Shown here one piece after another: positions 1 through 8,076 of a stretch of 64,000 nucleotides of DNA. Numbering within the stretch: the stretch's first letter is position 1; each line of letters starts with the position of its first letter. Made by a program: the position numbers and the translations under genes. Under the pieces are notes generated by a model, which was given only the letters and a program-made list of their open reading frames with translations, did not search any database and was not told where the DNA came from. This DNA is from Jiangella anatolica (GTDB taxonomy: Bacteria; Actinomycetota; Actinomycetes; Jiangellales; Jiangellaceae): assembly GCF_003236295.1 (NCBI RefSeq), contig NZ_POTW01000023.1:1-64000 (forward strand), written 5' to 3'.

Positions 1-103
1 GGGCAGAACGATCACGGGCGGCCTCCTGGACGGGCGGTCGGGGTGACGAGCTGGAGAGGTGTGGGCCGGGCCGGCGTGGCGCGTGGCGGGCACGCGGCCG
101 GGC

Positions 104-1312
104 TCACTGCCGGACGAGCTTGACGGCGTCGGCACGGATGCAGCCGGCGCCGGTCCGTTCGACGCGGACGGTGTACGGGCGGTCCTCGACCAGGCTCAGC
201 GCGCCACCGACCGGGACCCACGCGTTGCCGGCGGCGCCGAAGTCGACGGGCGCCGAGGCGAGCGTCGTGCCGCCGTCGGACACCGTCACCGGCGCGCCGG
301 TCTGCCCGCCGTCGCCGCCGACCCGGTAGAAGTACGCGCGGTAGCTGCCGGTGGCCGGCGGCCGGACTGTCCAGTGCGCCGACGTGCCCGGGTCGCAGCT
401 GTACCGGCTGGTCAACCGGGCGAACGCGGGCAGCCCGGAGCTGCCCCAGCCGGTGCCGGACTCGGCGTATCCGCCGGTGGGCGAGTCGTTGTCGCCGTAG
501 GCGTCGCGCTCGTAGAAGCGGAAGTAGTCCCACTGCACCTGGCCCGGCAGCGCGCTGTCGTCGACGCCGGGACTGCCGTTGCGGCCGACGGCGATGGTCG
601 TCAGCCAGACGTTGAGGAAGTTGTGGACGTACGTGCCCGGCGCGTAGTCGGCGTACCAGGTCCGCTGGCCGTCGACGTAGAACTGCACCCGATCCTCGGT
701 CCACTCGAAGCCGTAGACGTGCCAGCCGGCCGAGCTGTCGAAGCCCAGTCGCAGGAGGTCGCTGCTGAGGTAGCCGCCGTGGTTCCAGGCGATGACGTTG
801 TGCATGACCTGGTCTGGGATGTGCGAGTCGATCTCGAAGCCGTCGATCTCGGTGAACGCGCCCGTGGCCCCGACCTCGGCCGACCAGAACGCCGAGTGCC
901 AGCCGCTACCCACGTTGGTCCGGACCCGCGTCTCGTAGTAGCCGTAGCGCGGCCTGGCCTTGCTGATCAGCCCGCCGCCGGTGTAGTCCGTGGTCGCGCT
1001 GGTCGGAAGGCACTGCGGTCCGGAGGTGCCCTTGGGGCACAGGTGGACGGTCATCACGCCGCCGCCGACGCTGACGTTCTCGGGCCGCTGCGTGCTCCAG
1101 CCGTCATGGGGCTTGGTGGTGCGGTACGACCAGCGGGTCGTGTCGACTGACGTGGTGTCGAACTCGTCGGCCCAGCTCAGGGTGTAGCCGGCTGGTGCCG
1201 CGAGGACGTCCGCCGCCGGGAGCCGTTCCGCGTCGGCCGCCGTTGACGGCCCGCCGCCGACCAGCGGCAGCGTTCCGGCCGTGACCAGGGTGATGAGCAC
1301 ACGAACCCGCAT
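104..1312 (-). CDS. Secreted GH16 glycoside hydrolase with C-terminal golvesin-like module
   Basis: A 402-residue exported endo-beta-glucanase/galactanase-type enzyme. Residues 1-26 form a signal peptide ending near STAADA. Residues about 43-275 are a GH16 jelly roll carrying the family signature ExDxxE (E155, D157, E160 in FTEIDGFEIDS), the nucleophile and acid/base of this retaining family. Residues about 285-402 resemble the golvesin/xanthan-lyase C-terminal beta-sandwich, probably a carbohydrate- or surface-binding module (inference). The ATG start has AGGAGG five bases upstream. The substrate (laminarin, agar, carrageenan or other) cannot be read from the sequence. The gene is monocistronic, and no transporter for its products lies beside it. 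Confidence 0.9.
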   Translation of the reverse strand: MRVRVLITLVTAGTLPLVGGGPSTAADAERLPAADVLAAPAGYTLSWADEFDTTSVDTTRWSYRTTKPHDGWSTQRPENVSVGGGVMTVHLCPKGTSGPQCLPTSATTDYTGGGLISKARPRYGYYETRVRTNVGSGWHSAFWSAEVGATGAFTEIDGFEIDSHIPDQVMHNVIAWNHGGYLSSDLLRLGFDSSAGWHVYGFEWTEDRVQFYVDGQRTWYADYAPGTYVHNFLNVWLTTIAVGRNGSPGVDDSALPGQVQWDYFRFYERDAYGDNDSPTGGYAESGTGWGSSGLPAFARLTSRYSCDPGTSAHWTVRPPATGSYRAYFYRVGGDGGQTGAPVTVSDGGTTLASAPVDFGAAGNAWVPVGGALSLVEDRPYTVRVERTGAGCIRADAVKLVRQ

Positions 1313-1318
1313 GATGAC

Positions 1319-1336
1319 CTCCTCGTCACCGAGGAG
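1319..1336 (-). promoter_or_regulatory. Hairpin covering the Shine-Dalgarno of the GH16 gene
   Basis: On the transcript, CTCCTCG pairs with CGAGGAG around a GUGA (GNRA-type) tetraloop. The 3' arm contains most of the AGGAGG ribosome site. It forms only if transcription starts upstream of it. A possible -10 TAGTCT at 1340-1335 would start transcription near 1328, inside the hairpin. Confidence 0.4.
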
Positions 1337-1391
1337 ACTACGACCATGCGGGTCCGATGTCTACAATGTGAATGCGGCATCTACGCCGCTG

Positions 1392-1574
1392 CTACTGCCC
1401 GATCTGCCGGTTCCGGCGGTTGCGCAGCTTGCGCCGCTGGGACGGGTCGAGCATGAGGTAGCCGGCGACCGGGATGCCGATCACGACGACCAGGAAGAGC
1501 CACCAGGGCAGCAGCCAGAGCGCGAGGATCACCGCGGCCGCTCCTCCGATGAGCCAAGTGGTGTTCTTGCTCAT
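1392..1574 (-). CDS. Small membrane protein, one or two transmembrane helices
   Basis: A 60-residue protein. Residues about 7-42 are hydrophobic (WLIGGAAAVILALWLLPWWL, then FLVVVIGIPVAGYLM) and make one long or two short membrane helices. The C-terminus from about residue 46 is strongly basic (RRKLRNRRNR), so it should face the cytoplasm. The ATG is preceded by GAAAGGA. I recognise no family; small proteins of this form are common in actinobacteria without a known role. It is flanked by the GH16 gene (same strand) and the divergent transhydrogenase operon, which gives no functional hint. Confidence 0.6.
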   Translation of the reverse strand: MSKNTTWLIGGAAAVILALWLLPWWLFLVVVIGIPVAGYLMLDPSQRRKLRNRRNRQIGQ

Positions 1575-1726
1575 GGCGTGTCCTTTCTAGGAACGTTGCT
1601 CTTCCATTCTCCCCGGTGAACGGCGTTTCGTCTCCATCCCGGGGAGGGCGCGTCCCCTACGGGACCGACCAACCCGTGGCGAGCCCCTGTCGATCACCCC
1701 GGCCGTACGGGTAACGTCTGCGGGCG

Positions 1727-2851
1727 ATGAAGGTCGTCGTCGCTGCCGAGACCCGTGACCATGAACGCCGGGTGGCGCTCGTCCCTGACCTCGTCGGGCG
1801 GCTGACCAGCGCCGGCCTGGAGGTCGCCGTCGAGTCCGGCGCCGGGCTGGGCGCCCTGCACACCGACGCCGCCTACGAGGCCGCGGGCGCGTCCGTCGCC
1901 GGCGGCGACGCGCTGGGCAGCGCCGACGTCGTCGTGTCGGTGCAGCCGCTGCCGCCTGATCGCCTCGCCGGGCTGCGCTCCGGCGCCGTCACCGTCTCCT
2001 TCCTGCCCGCGACGCAGGAGCTCGACGTCGTGCGGGCCGCCCGCGACGCCGGTGTGACGGCGTTCTCGCTCGAGCTGGTGCCGCGCATCTCGCGGGCGCA
2101 GTCGATGGACGCGCTGACGTCGCAGGCGCTGGTCGCCGGCTACCGCGCGGTGCTCGTCGCCGCGGAGAAGCTGCCGCGGTTCTTCCCGCTCTCGATGACC
2201 GCCGCCGGGACGATCCCGCCGGCCGAGGTGCTCGTGCTCGGCGCCGGTGTGGCCGGGCTGCAGGCGATCGCGACGGCGCGCCGGCTCGGCGCCCGCGTCC
2301 AGGCCTACGACGTCCGCGCGGCGTCGGCCGACGAGGTGCGCAGCCTCGGCGCGCAGTTCGTCGAGCTGGACCTGCCCAGTCTCGAGGGTGCCGGCGGCTA
2401 CGCCCGCGAGATGACCGAGGAGCGCGCCCAGCTGCAGCGCGACCTGCTCGCGCCGCACGTGTCCGGGTCCGACGTGCTGATCACGACCGCTGCCGTACCG
2501 GGCCGTTCGGCGCCGCTGCTGGTGGAGCGGGCCGCCGTCGAGGCGATGAAGCCGGGCAGCATCGTGGTCGACCTCGCGGCGGAGTCCGGCGGCAACGTCG
2601 AGGGGAGCGTCGCGGGTGCTGAGGTGCCGGTCGGTGGCGCGCTGCTGTGGGGCGCGCAGAACGTGCCGAGCCAGCTGCCGGTGCACGCGAGCCGGCTGTT
2701 CGCCGCGAACGTCGTCAACCTCGTGCTGCTGATGACGGCCGACGGCAAGGTCACGCCCGACTTCGCCGACGAGATCGTCGACGGCGCCGCCGTCACGCAT
2801 GACGGCGTCGTGCGGCATGCACCGACCCGCGAGCTCCTGGAGGCCGAGTGA
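1727..2851 (+). CDS. pntAA: NAD(P) transhydrogenase, NAD-binding subunit alpha-1
   Basis: A 374-residue domain I of proton-translocating transhydrogenase, the cytoplasmic NAD(H)-binding part that exchanges hydride with NADP on PntB. It opens with the alanine-dehydrogenase/PNT N-domain (KVVVAAETRDHERRVALVPD). A Rossmann fold follows with VLGAGVAGLQAIATARRLGA at about residues 166-185 and the conserved VVDLAAESGGN near 285. It ends after domain I, so this is the split, three-gene form of the enzyme. The ATG has no clear ribosome site; a TAACGT box lies at 1712-1717, so a very short leader is possible. The stop overlaps the next start by 4 bases. Confidence 0.93.
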   Translation: MKVVVAAETRDHERRVALVPDLVGRLTSAGLEVAVESGAGLGALHTDAAYEAAGASVAGGDALGSADVVVSVQPLPPDRLAGLRSGAVTVSFLPATQELDVVRAARDAGVTAFSLELVPRISRAQSMDALTSQALVAGYRAVLVAAEKLPRFFPLSMTAAGTIPPAEVLVLGAGVAGLQAIATARRLGARVQAYDVRAASADEVRSLGAQFVELDLPSLEGAGGYAREMTEERAQLQRDLLAPHVSGSDVLITTAAVPGRSAPLLVERAAVEAMKPGSIVVDLAAESGGNVEGSVAGAEVPVGGALLWGAQNVPSQLPVHASRLFAANVVNLVLLMTADGKVTPDFADEIVDGAAVTHDGVVRHAPTRELLEAE

Positions 2852-3192
2852 CCGAGGGCGTCGCGCTGCTGACGGTGTTCGTGCTGGCGGTGTTCGTGGG
2901 GTTCGAGGTCGTGTCGAAGGTCTCGTCCACGCTGCACACGCCGCTGATGTCAGGCGCCAACGCGATCCACGGCGTCATCCTCGTCGGCTCGGTGATCGTG
3001 GCCGGGACGGCGGACGAGGCCGGCGTGCTGGTGGTCGCGCTGATCGCGGTCGTGCTGGCGACGCTGAACCTGGTCGGCGGGTTCGTCGTGACCGACCGGA
3101 TGTTGGAGATGTTCGGCGGGAAACGGCCGCCCGACGCGCCGGCTCAGTCGTCGGCGTCGGCTCAGTTGCCGGCGAAGGAGGGCGGCGAGTGA
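2848..3192 (+). CDS. pntAB: NAD(P) transhydrogenase, membrane subunit alpha-2
   Basis: A 114-residue membrane protein with three to four hydrophobic helices, equal to the membrane part that ends PntA in enterobacteria. The stretch HTPLMSGANAIHGVILVGS is the typical transhydrogenase signature at the membrane face. The tail after residue 95 is a Pro/Ala/Ser-rich linker. It starts with GTG inside the pntAA stop (GTGA, 4-base overlap) and ends inside the pntB start, so translation of the three genes is coupled. With PntB it forms the proton channel. Confidence 0.93.
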   Translation: MTEGVALLTVFVLAVFVGFEVVSKVSSTLHTPLMSGANAIHGVILVGSVIVAGTADEAGVLVVALIAVVLATLNLVGGFVVTDRMLEMFGGKRPPDAPAQSSASAQLPAKEGGE

Positions 3193-4679
3193 TCCCGGTC
3201 TGGGCCCAGGTCTGCTACGTCGTCGCCGCCGTCTGCTTCATCCTCGCTCTCAAGGGGCTCTCGTCGCCGAAGAGCGCGCGCCGCGGCAACCTGATCGGCG
3301 CGTTCGGCGCGCTGCTCGCCGTCGTCGTCACGTTCATCGCCTACGACATCGACAACCTCGGCTGGATCCTGGCCGCGGTCGCCGTCGGCGCGATCGGCGG
3401 CGCCTGGGGCGCCCGCCGGGTCGCGATGACCGCCATGCCGCAGCTCGTCGCGCTCTTCAACGGGGTCGGCGGCGGCGCGGCGGCACTGGTGGCCCTGCTG
3501 GAGCTGTCCGAGCCGGCCCGCGCCGGGCTGGTCAAGCCCGACGGCTTCTTCAACAACGACGCCGGCTGGTTCGCGTACTCGCCGCTGAACGACGAGTCGG
3601 GCGGGCACAGCCTCGAGGAGCTGGAGCGGCTCGCGCAGCTGCTCACGACCGGCACGCTCACGGCGACGGCGTTCACGATCCTGATCGGCGCGGTGTCGTT
3701 CTCCGGCTCGGTCATCACGTTCCTCAAGCTGCAGGAGCTGATGACCGGGCGCCCGATCACGTTCCCGGGCGGGCCGTTCGTGTTCGGCGGCGTGCTCGTG
3801 GCGGCGCTCGGCCTCGGCGTCTGGACGGTCGCCACCGGCAGCGTGACGCTGGCGATCATCCTGGCGATCGTCGGGTTGCTGGCCGGCGTGCTGCTGGTGC
3901 TCCCCGTCGGCGGCGCGGACGTGCCGATCGTCATCTCGCTGCTCAACGCGTTCACCGGCCTCGCGGTCGCCGCCGGCGGCTACGTGCTGGAGAACGCGCT
4001 GCTGCTGGTCGCCGGCACACTGGTCGGCGCGAGCGGCACGATCCTCACCCGGGCGATGGCCCGCGCCATGGGCCGCTCGGTCTCGTCGATCCTGTTCGGC
4101 GCGTTCAAGGGCGGCTCGACGGCCGGTGGCGGCGAGGCGTCGGACCGCCCGGTCCGCTCGGCCGGCCCCGACGACGTGGCGATCATGCTGGCGTATGCGC
4201 GCCGCGTCATCGTCGTCCCCGGGTACGGGCTGGCGGTCGCGCAGGCGCAGCACACGATCCGCGAGCTGGTCGACCTGCTGGAGAAGCGCGGCGTCGAGGT
4301 CGGCTACGCGATCCACCCGGTGGCCGGCCGGATGCCCGGGCACATGAACGTGCTGCTCGCGGAGGCCAACGTGCCCTACGAACAGCTGCTGGAGATGGAC
4401 ACCGCCAACGGCCAGCTCCGCACCGCCGACGTCGCCCTCGTCGTCGGCGCGAACGACGTGGTCAACCCGGCCGCGCGGACGTCGCCCGGTTCGCCGATCT
4501 ACGGCATGCCGATCCTCGACGCCGACCACGCCGGCGCGATCGTGTTCCTCAAGCGGTCGATGCGGCCCGGGTTCGCCGGCATCGAGAACGAGCTGCTGTT
4601 CGACCCGAAGACGACGCTGCTGTTCGGCGATGCGAAGGCGTCGCTGACGGCGCTCGTGACGGCGCTGAAGTCACTCTGA
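3189..4679 (+). CDS. pntB: NAD(P) transhydrogenase subunit beta
   Basis: A 496-residue subunit with about nine membrane helices (residues 1-290) followed by the NADP-binding domain III. Domain III shows VIVVPGYGLAVAQAQ, HPVAGRMPGHMNVLLAEA and the ALVVGANDVVNPAA loop. The complex uses the proton gradient to reduce NADP with NADH. The GTG at 3189 is chosen because it overlaps the pntAB stop by 4 bases and starts at the conserved membrane domain; the open frame extends further upstream but runs over pntAA/pntAB coding sequence there. The gene ends the operon. Confidence 0.94.
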   Translation: MIPVWAQVCYVVAAVCFILALKGLSSPKSARRGNLIGAFGALLAVVVTFIAYDIDNLGWILAAVAVGAIGGAWGARRVAMTAMPQLVALFNGVGGGAAALVALLELSEPARAGLVKPDGFFNNDAGWFAYSPLNDESGGHSLEELERLAQLLTTGTLTATAFTILIGAVSFSGSVITFLKLQELMTGRPITFPGGPFVFGGVLVAALGLGVWTVATGSVTLAIILAIVGLLAGVLLVLPVGGADVPIVISLLNAFTGLAVAAGGYVLENALLLVAGTLVGASGTILTRAMARAMGRSVSSILFGAFKGGSTAGGGEASDRPVRSAGPDDVAIMLAYARRVIVVPGYGLAVAQAQHTIRELVDLLEKRGVEVGYAIHPVAGRMPGHMNVLLAEANVPYEQLLEMDTANGQLRTADVALVVGANDVVNPAARTSPGSPIYGMPILDADHAGAIVFLKRSMRPGFAGIENELLFDPKTTLLFGDAKASLTALVTALKSL

Positions 4680-4691
4680 CCCGCTCCGCTT

Positions 4692-4780
4692 GGAAATGAT
4701 CACGTCAAGTGGGGTGCGCTCGCTTCCCCAGGCATGCATTCCTAGGGAGACGGGGGCGGGCCTGCTTAACGATCATTTCC
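4692..4780. repeat. 10-bp inverted repeat downstream of pntB
   Basis: GGAAATGATC at 4692-4701 is repeated inverted as GATCATTTCC at 4771-4780, 69 bases apart. It lies in the 555-base region between the convergent ends of pntB and upp (4680-5234). No credible gene is seen in that region. The AT-rich arms stand out from the GC-rich surroundings. Confidence 0.5.
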
Positions 4781-4915
4781 TGCTCTTCTGCTGCACGTGG
4801 TGGGTGGGAACGGTGTGGGCCTGACGACGGCGAATCCACCCGGCCGTGCGTCGGGACGCTGCGACGGCCCGTGGCCGCACGGCTGTGGGGTCACTGCGGC
4901 GACGGTGTGAGATAG

Positions 4916-4933
4916 CTGTCGTCCCCACGACAG
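4916..4933. repeat. Short hairpin CTGTCGT-CCCC-ACGACAG
   Basis: A perfect 7-bp stem with a CCCC loop in the pntB-upp convergent gap. It could act as a transcription end signal for either gene, but no T-run follows. Confidence 0.4.
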
Positions 4934-5063
4934 TGATACCGCAGCGTTCTCACAGAAATGGCACATCGTTGCTGCCGGTCGCGCTGTCCCGCGGTGGTGC
5001 TCACCGGCCGGTGACAAAGGGCAGGGGTCGGCGTGGGCGTCGGTACCCCCGAGGACGGCCGTT

Positions 5064-5140
5064 GCCCGCGAAACCGCCGGACACAGGCCTGAGCCAGCCC
5101 AAGACCGCCGGTGTGGCGTACGTTCGCCGGTTTCGCGGGC
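5064..5140. repeat. 13-bp perfect inverted repeat between pntB and upp
   Basis: GCCCGCGAAACCG at 5064-5076 pairs with CGGTTTCGCGGGC at 5128-5140 across 51 bases. As RNA it would close a long stem-loop on either strand. Its place, 95 bases beyond the upp stop, fits a bidirectional terminator or a repeated intergenic element; copies elsewhere in the genome cannot be judged from this window. Confidence 0.5.
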
Positions 5141-5234
5141 TCGACTGGTCCCCCACGGGTCGCCCCGCCACGAGACAGAACGTAGAGCCCATTCACCCAC
5201 GGACGCAGCGGACGAGCCTCACTTCAACGTCGGG

Positions 5235-5876
5235 TCAGTCGACCACGCCGTAGAGCCGGTCGCCCGCGTCGCCGAGGCCGGGCACGATGTAGCCCTTCTC
5301 GTTCAGCCGCTCGTCCACCGCCGCTGTCACCACCGTCACGGGCACGCCCAGCTCGCGGGTCTCGTCGTCCAGGTGCTGCACGCCCTCCGGCGCCGCCAGC
5401 AGGCACACCGCCGTAATGTCGTCCGCGCCCCGCTCGACCAGGAAGCGCACCGCCGCCGCCAGCGTCCCGCCCGTCGCCAGCATCGGGTCGAGCACGTAGC
5501 ACTGCCGGCCGGTCAGGTCGTCGGGCAGCCGCGTCGCGTACGTCGTCGCCTGCAGCGTGTCCTCGTCGCGGATCATGCCGAGGAAGCCGACCTCGGCCGT
5601 CGGCACCAGCCGGGCCATGCCGTCGAGCATGCCGAGGCCGGCGCGCAGGATCGGCACGATCAGCGGCTTCGGCGAGCTGAGCTTCACGCCCGTTGTCCGC
5701 GCGACCGGGGTCTCGATCTCGACGGTGTCGACGCGCGCCTCGCGGGTGGCCTCGTAGGCCAGCAGCGTGACCAGCTCGTCGGCCAGGCGCCGGAACGTGG
5801 GCGAGTCGGTGCGGACGTTGCGCAGCACGGTGAGCTTGTGCGCGACGAGCGGATGGTCGACGGCCAGGAGACGCAT
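5235..5876 (-). CDS. upp: Uracil phosphoribosyltransferase
   Basis: A 213-residue enzyme of pyrimidine salvage that makes UMP from uracil and PRPP. The length equals the family norm. The PRPP loop is DPMLATGGT (about residues 129-137), and the uracil-binding end [13 protein letters not shown] is present. [15 protein letters not shown] is the usual N-terminal signature. The gene is single. Its ATG has no ribosome site, but a TAGGTT -10 box ends 7 bases before the A of the start, so the mRNA is probably leaderless. Confidence 0.96.
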   Translation of the reverse strand: MRLLAVDHPLVAHKLTVLRNVRTDSPTFRRLADELVTLLAYEATREARVDTVEIETPVARTTGVKLSSPKPLIVPILRAGLGMLDGMARLVPTAEVGFLGMIRDEDTLQATTYATRLPDDLTGRQCYVLDPMLATGGTLAAAVRFLVERGADDITAVCLLAAPEGVQHLDDETRELGVPVTVVTAAVDERLNEKGYIVPGLGDAGDRLYGVVD

Positions 5877-5882
5877 GCGAGG

Positions 5883-5888
5883 AACCTA
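5883..5888 (-). promoter_or_regulatory. -10 box (TAGGTT) of upp, leaderless start
   Basis: Read on the minus strand, TAGGTT ends exactly 7 bases before the ATG at 5876. That places the transcription start at or next to the start codon. No -35 match was recognised. Confidence 0.55.
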
Positions 5889-5979
5889 TATGAATACGGG
5901 CACGCTCTCGACCAGTTGGGTCCGCTGGTGCTAGCGTCCCCGGAGTGTGCAGGGGTTGCGTCTGAAGAACGGAGGCCAG

Positions 5980-6189
5980 ATGCCCGAGGGCGCCATAGCC
6001 GAGCCTGTCGGCTCGGGTGCAGACGAACCCACAACCCCAGGCGGCGAGCTCGTCGCCGACGCCGCACGCCTGCGTCAGCGGGCGGTCTTCCTCCGTGAGC
6101 TGGCCGAAGCCCGTGCACTGCTGGCCCGCTCCACGCCGTGGCACGGCCGCACGGCCGGACTGCGCCGCCGGCTACGGCAGAGCATGTAG
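5980..6189 (+). CDS. Small conserved-looking hydrophilic protein upstream of the tadA-associated gene
   Basis: A 69-residue protein from an ATG with GGAGG four bases upstream; a GTG at 5947 would add 11 residues but has no ribosome site. The first 30 residues are acidic and disordered. Residues about 32-60 form a predicted basic amphipathic helix rich in Arg, Leu and Ala (LRQRAVFLRELAEARALLAR). I recognise no family. It lies 14 bases before the tadA-associated protein gene on the same strand and is probably cotranscribed with it. Start choice and protein reality are moderately certain. Confidence 0.5.
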   Translation: MPEGAIAEPVGSGADEPTTPGGELVADAARLRQRAVFLRELAEARALLARSTPWHGRTAGLRRRLRQSM

Positions 6190-6203
6190 GAACCCCACCG
6201 CTG

Positions 6204-6677
6204 GTGTCCGACGGTGAGGGCGTCGTCGACTTCGTGGTCGTGGCGTACCGCGAGGCGGGCCACTGGCAGGTGGAGTCGGTGTCACGGCAGTTCGGGCACG
6301 ACCTCGGCCGCATCGTCGAGGTGCTGCGTCAGCGGCCGGGCGACGGTGGCGCGCTGGCCTTCGTCTCCGTCGACGAAGACTTCTTCTACGCGGTGCGCCT
6401 GGCCGGCGCCGACGTGCGGCTGCTGCTGTCCGACGTCACCGCGGCCACCGACTGGCCGATGGCCCGCGACGTCGTGGAGCGGCTGAGGCTGCCGCTCCCG
6501 GACGACGACGACGCCGTGCAGCCGGCCGGCGACCTCACGATCTTCGCCGACCTGGGCGTCGACCCGATGGCGCTGGCCGCCATCTGCGACGACATCGACT
6601 GCTATCCCGACGAGATGCTCATGCGGATCGCCGCCCGGGCCGGCTTCGGACCCCAGCTCGACGACGTCCTGCCCTAG
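6204..6677 (+). CDS. tRNA adenosine deaminase-associated protein
   Basis: A 157-residue acidic protein that matches the actinobacterial family annotated as tRNA adenosine deaminase-associated. Recognisable parts are VDFVVVAYREAGHWQV at the N-terminus, LLSDVTAATDWPMARDV in the middle, and the C-terminal DLGVDPMALAAICDDIDCYP followed by DEML. In actinobacteria it usually sits beside tadA; here a divergent dehydrogenase-like gene separates them by 1.4 kb. Its biochemical role is unknown. The GTG at 6204 is chosen because homologous sequence begins just after it; the frame is open further upstream. Its stop overlaps the stop of the convergent gene (CTAG, 6674-6677). Confidence 0.8.
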   Translation: MSDGEGVVDFVVVAYREAGHWQVESVSRQFGHDLGRIVEVLRQRPGDGGALAFVSVDEDFFYAVRLAGADVRLLLSDVTAATDWPMARDVVERLRLPLPDDDDAVQPAGDLTIFADLGVDPMALAAICDDIDCYPDEMLMRIAARAGFGPQLDDVLP

Positions 6678-7945
6678 ATCCCGCCGCGAAGGGCCAGCGC
6701 CTCGGCGACCCGGTCGACGGCGATCGCGTAGGCCGCCTGCCGGTAGCCGCAGTGGTGCTCCTCGCTGAACTCGGCCACCTCGGTGAACGTCCGTTCGATG
6801 CGGCCGCGCAGCTCCGTCGCCAGCCGCAGCTCGTCCCACGCGATGCCGGCGACGCCCTGAGCCCACTCCGCGTAGGCGGCGATCGCGGCGCCGCCGCCGG
6901 CCAGCAGGTCCGGGATCACCCGCACCCCGCGCGCGGCCAGGACGGCGTCGGCCTCCGGCGTGACGGGGTGCGCCGCGCCCTCGACCACGATCCCCGCGCG
7001 GACGCCGTCGACGTTGAACGCCGTCAGCACCTGGCCGGTCGCCGCCGGGATGAGGATGTCGCTGCCGAGCGTGAGCAGCTCGTCCGGCGCGATCCGCTGC
7101 GACGGCGCGCCGGAGTCCGCGACGGAGTAGCCGGCGGCGGTGGCGCGCAGCAGCTCGGGGACGTCCAGGCCGCGCTCGTTCAGCACCGCGCCGCCCGCGT
7201 CGCCGACGGCGACCACCCGCACGCCGCGGACGTACAGCTCGCGCGCCACCCACGAGCCGACGTGGCCGAACCCCTGGATCGCAACCCGCTGCGCCGCGAG
7301 GTCCAGTCCCCACCGCCGCGCCGCCGCCTCCAGCACGTACACCAGCCCGCGCCCGGCCGCCGCCTCGCCGCCCGGAACGCCGCCGAGGCCGACCGGCTTC
7401 CCTGCCACCACACCGGGTGCGTGCCCGTGCCGGCTCGCGTAGGCGTCGAGGAACCACGCCATCACCCGTGCGTCGGTGTTCAGGTCGGGCGCGGCGATGT
7501 CCAGCCGCGGCCCCATCACGTGGCTGACGGCGAGCGCGTAGCGCCGCGTCAGCGCCTCGAGCTCCGTCGTCGAGTAGTCGGACGGGTCGATCAGCAGGCT
7601 GCCCTGGGCGCCGCCGAACGGCAGGCTGTGCAGCGCCGAGCGCCACGTCATCAGTGACGCGAGCGCCCGGGTCTGGTGCAGGTCGGCCCGCGGGTGGAAC
7701 CGCAGCCCGCCGAGGTACGGCCCGCGGGCGCCGTTGTGCTGCACGCGGTACCCCTGCACGATGGTGAGGCTGCCGTCGTCGCGGCGCAGTGGCAGCTGGA
7801 CGCCGAGCTCGCGGTCGTGCAGCTTGAGCAACTCGTTGACGCCCGGACGCAGTTCCAGCAGCTCGGCGGCCCGGTCGACGGAACGGTCCACGGCGATGTC
7901 GGCGCCGAGGCCGTGGTCGATCATCGAAAGGGAGGTGAGGGTCAT
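6674..7945 (-). CDS. Glu/Leu/Phe/Val dehydrogenase-fold protein lacking the active-site lysines
   Basis: A 423-residue protein of full glutamate dehydrogenase length, with the ELFV dimerisation/catalytic domain (about 35-170) and an NAD-binding domain (VAIQGFGHVGSWVA near 225). In active family members the pocket carries GPYKGG, MTWK and GGAKGG. Here these read GPYLGG (L78), MTWR (R102) and GGAQGS (Q114), so the substrate lysine, the carboxylate-binding lysine and the catalytic lysine are all replaced. The aspartate region (AAPDLNTD, D154) is kept. Leu at the first site is normal for leucine/phenylalanine dehydrogenases, but loss of the catalytic Lys is not. The protein is probably not an ordinary amino acid dehydrogenase and could be regulatory or have altered chemistry. 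An ATG with GGGAGA upstream is the start. A GAACG/CGTTC inverted repeat lies at 7963-7974. Confidence 0.85.
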   Translation of the reverse strand: MTLTSLSMIDHGLGADIAVDRSVDRAAELLELRPGVNELLKLHDRELGVQLPLRRDDGSLTIVQGYRVQHNGARGPYLGGLRFHPRADLHQTRALASLMTWRSALHSLPFGGAQGSLLIDPSDYSTTELEALTRRYALAVSHVMGPRLDIAAPDLNTDARVMAWFLDAYASRHGHAPGVVAGKPVGLGGVPGGEAAAGRGLVYVLEAAARRWGLDLAAQRVAIQGFGHVGSWVARELYVRGVRVVAVGDAGGAVLNERGLDVPELLRATAAGYSVADSGAPSQRIAPDELLTLGSDILIPAATGQVLTAFNVDGVRAGIVVEGAAHPVTPEADAVLAARGVRVIPDLLAGGGAAIAAYAEWAQGVAGIAWDELRLATELRGRIERTFTEVAEFSEEHHCGYRQAAYAIAVDRVAEALALRGGI

Positions 7946-8064
7946 GAGATCTCCCGTAAAGCGAACGCTCGTTCTTCTTAGCTTCGCATTGTTGTCCTGA
8001 TCTCGTCAAAGGATTTCTTCTCGTTCCTGTGGTGACGCTGAGAATCTCCGGGTTCCTCGCCCGT

Positions 8065-8070
8065 TAGGGT
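8065..8070 (+). promoter_or_regulatory. -10 box (TAGGGT) of tadA, leaderless start
   Basis: TAGGGT ends 7 bases before the ATG of tadA, and the intervening bases hold no credible ribosome site. The message most likely begins at the start codon. Confidence 0.55.
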
Positions 8071-8076
8071 CGGGAC

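Noticed and set aside
4709-5253. Several short open frames between pntB and upp
   Set aside because: They lack ribosome sites and recognisable sequence, and are rich in Arg/Gly as expected for chance frames in GC-rich DNA.
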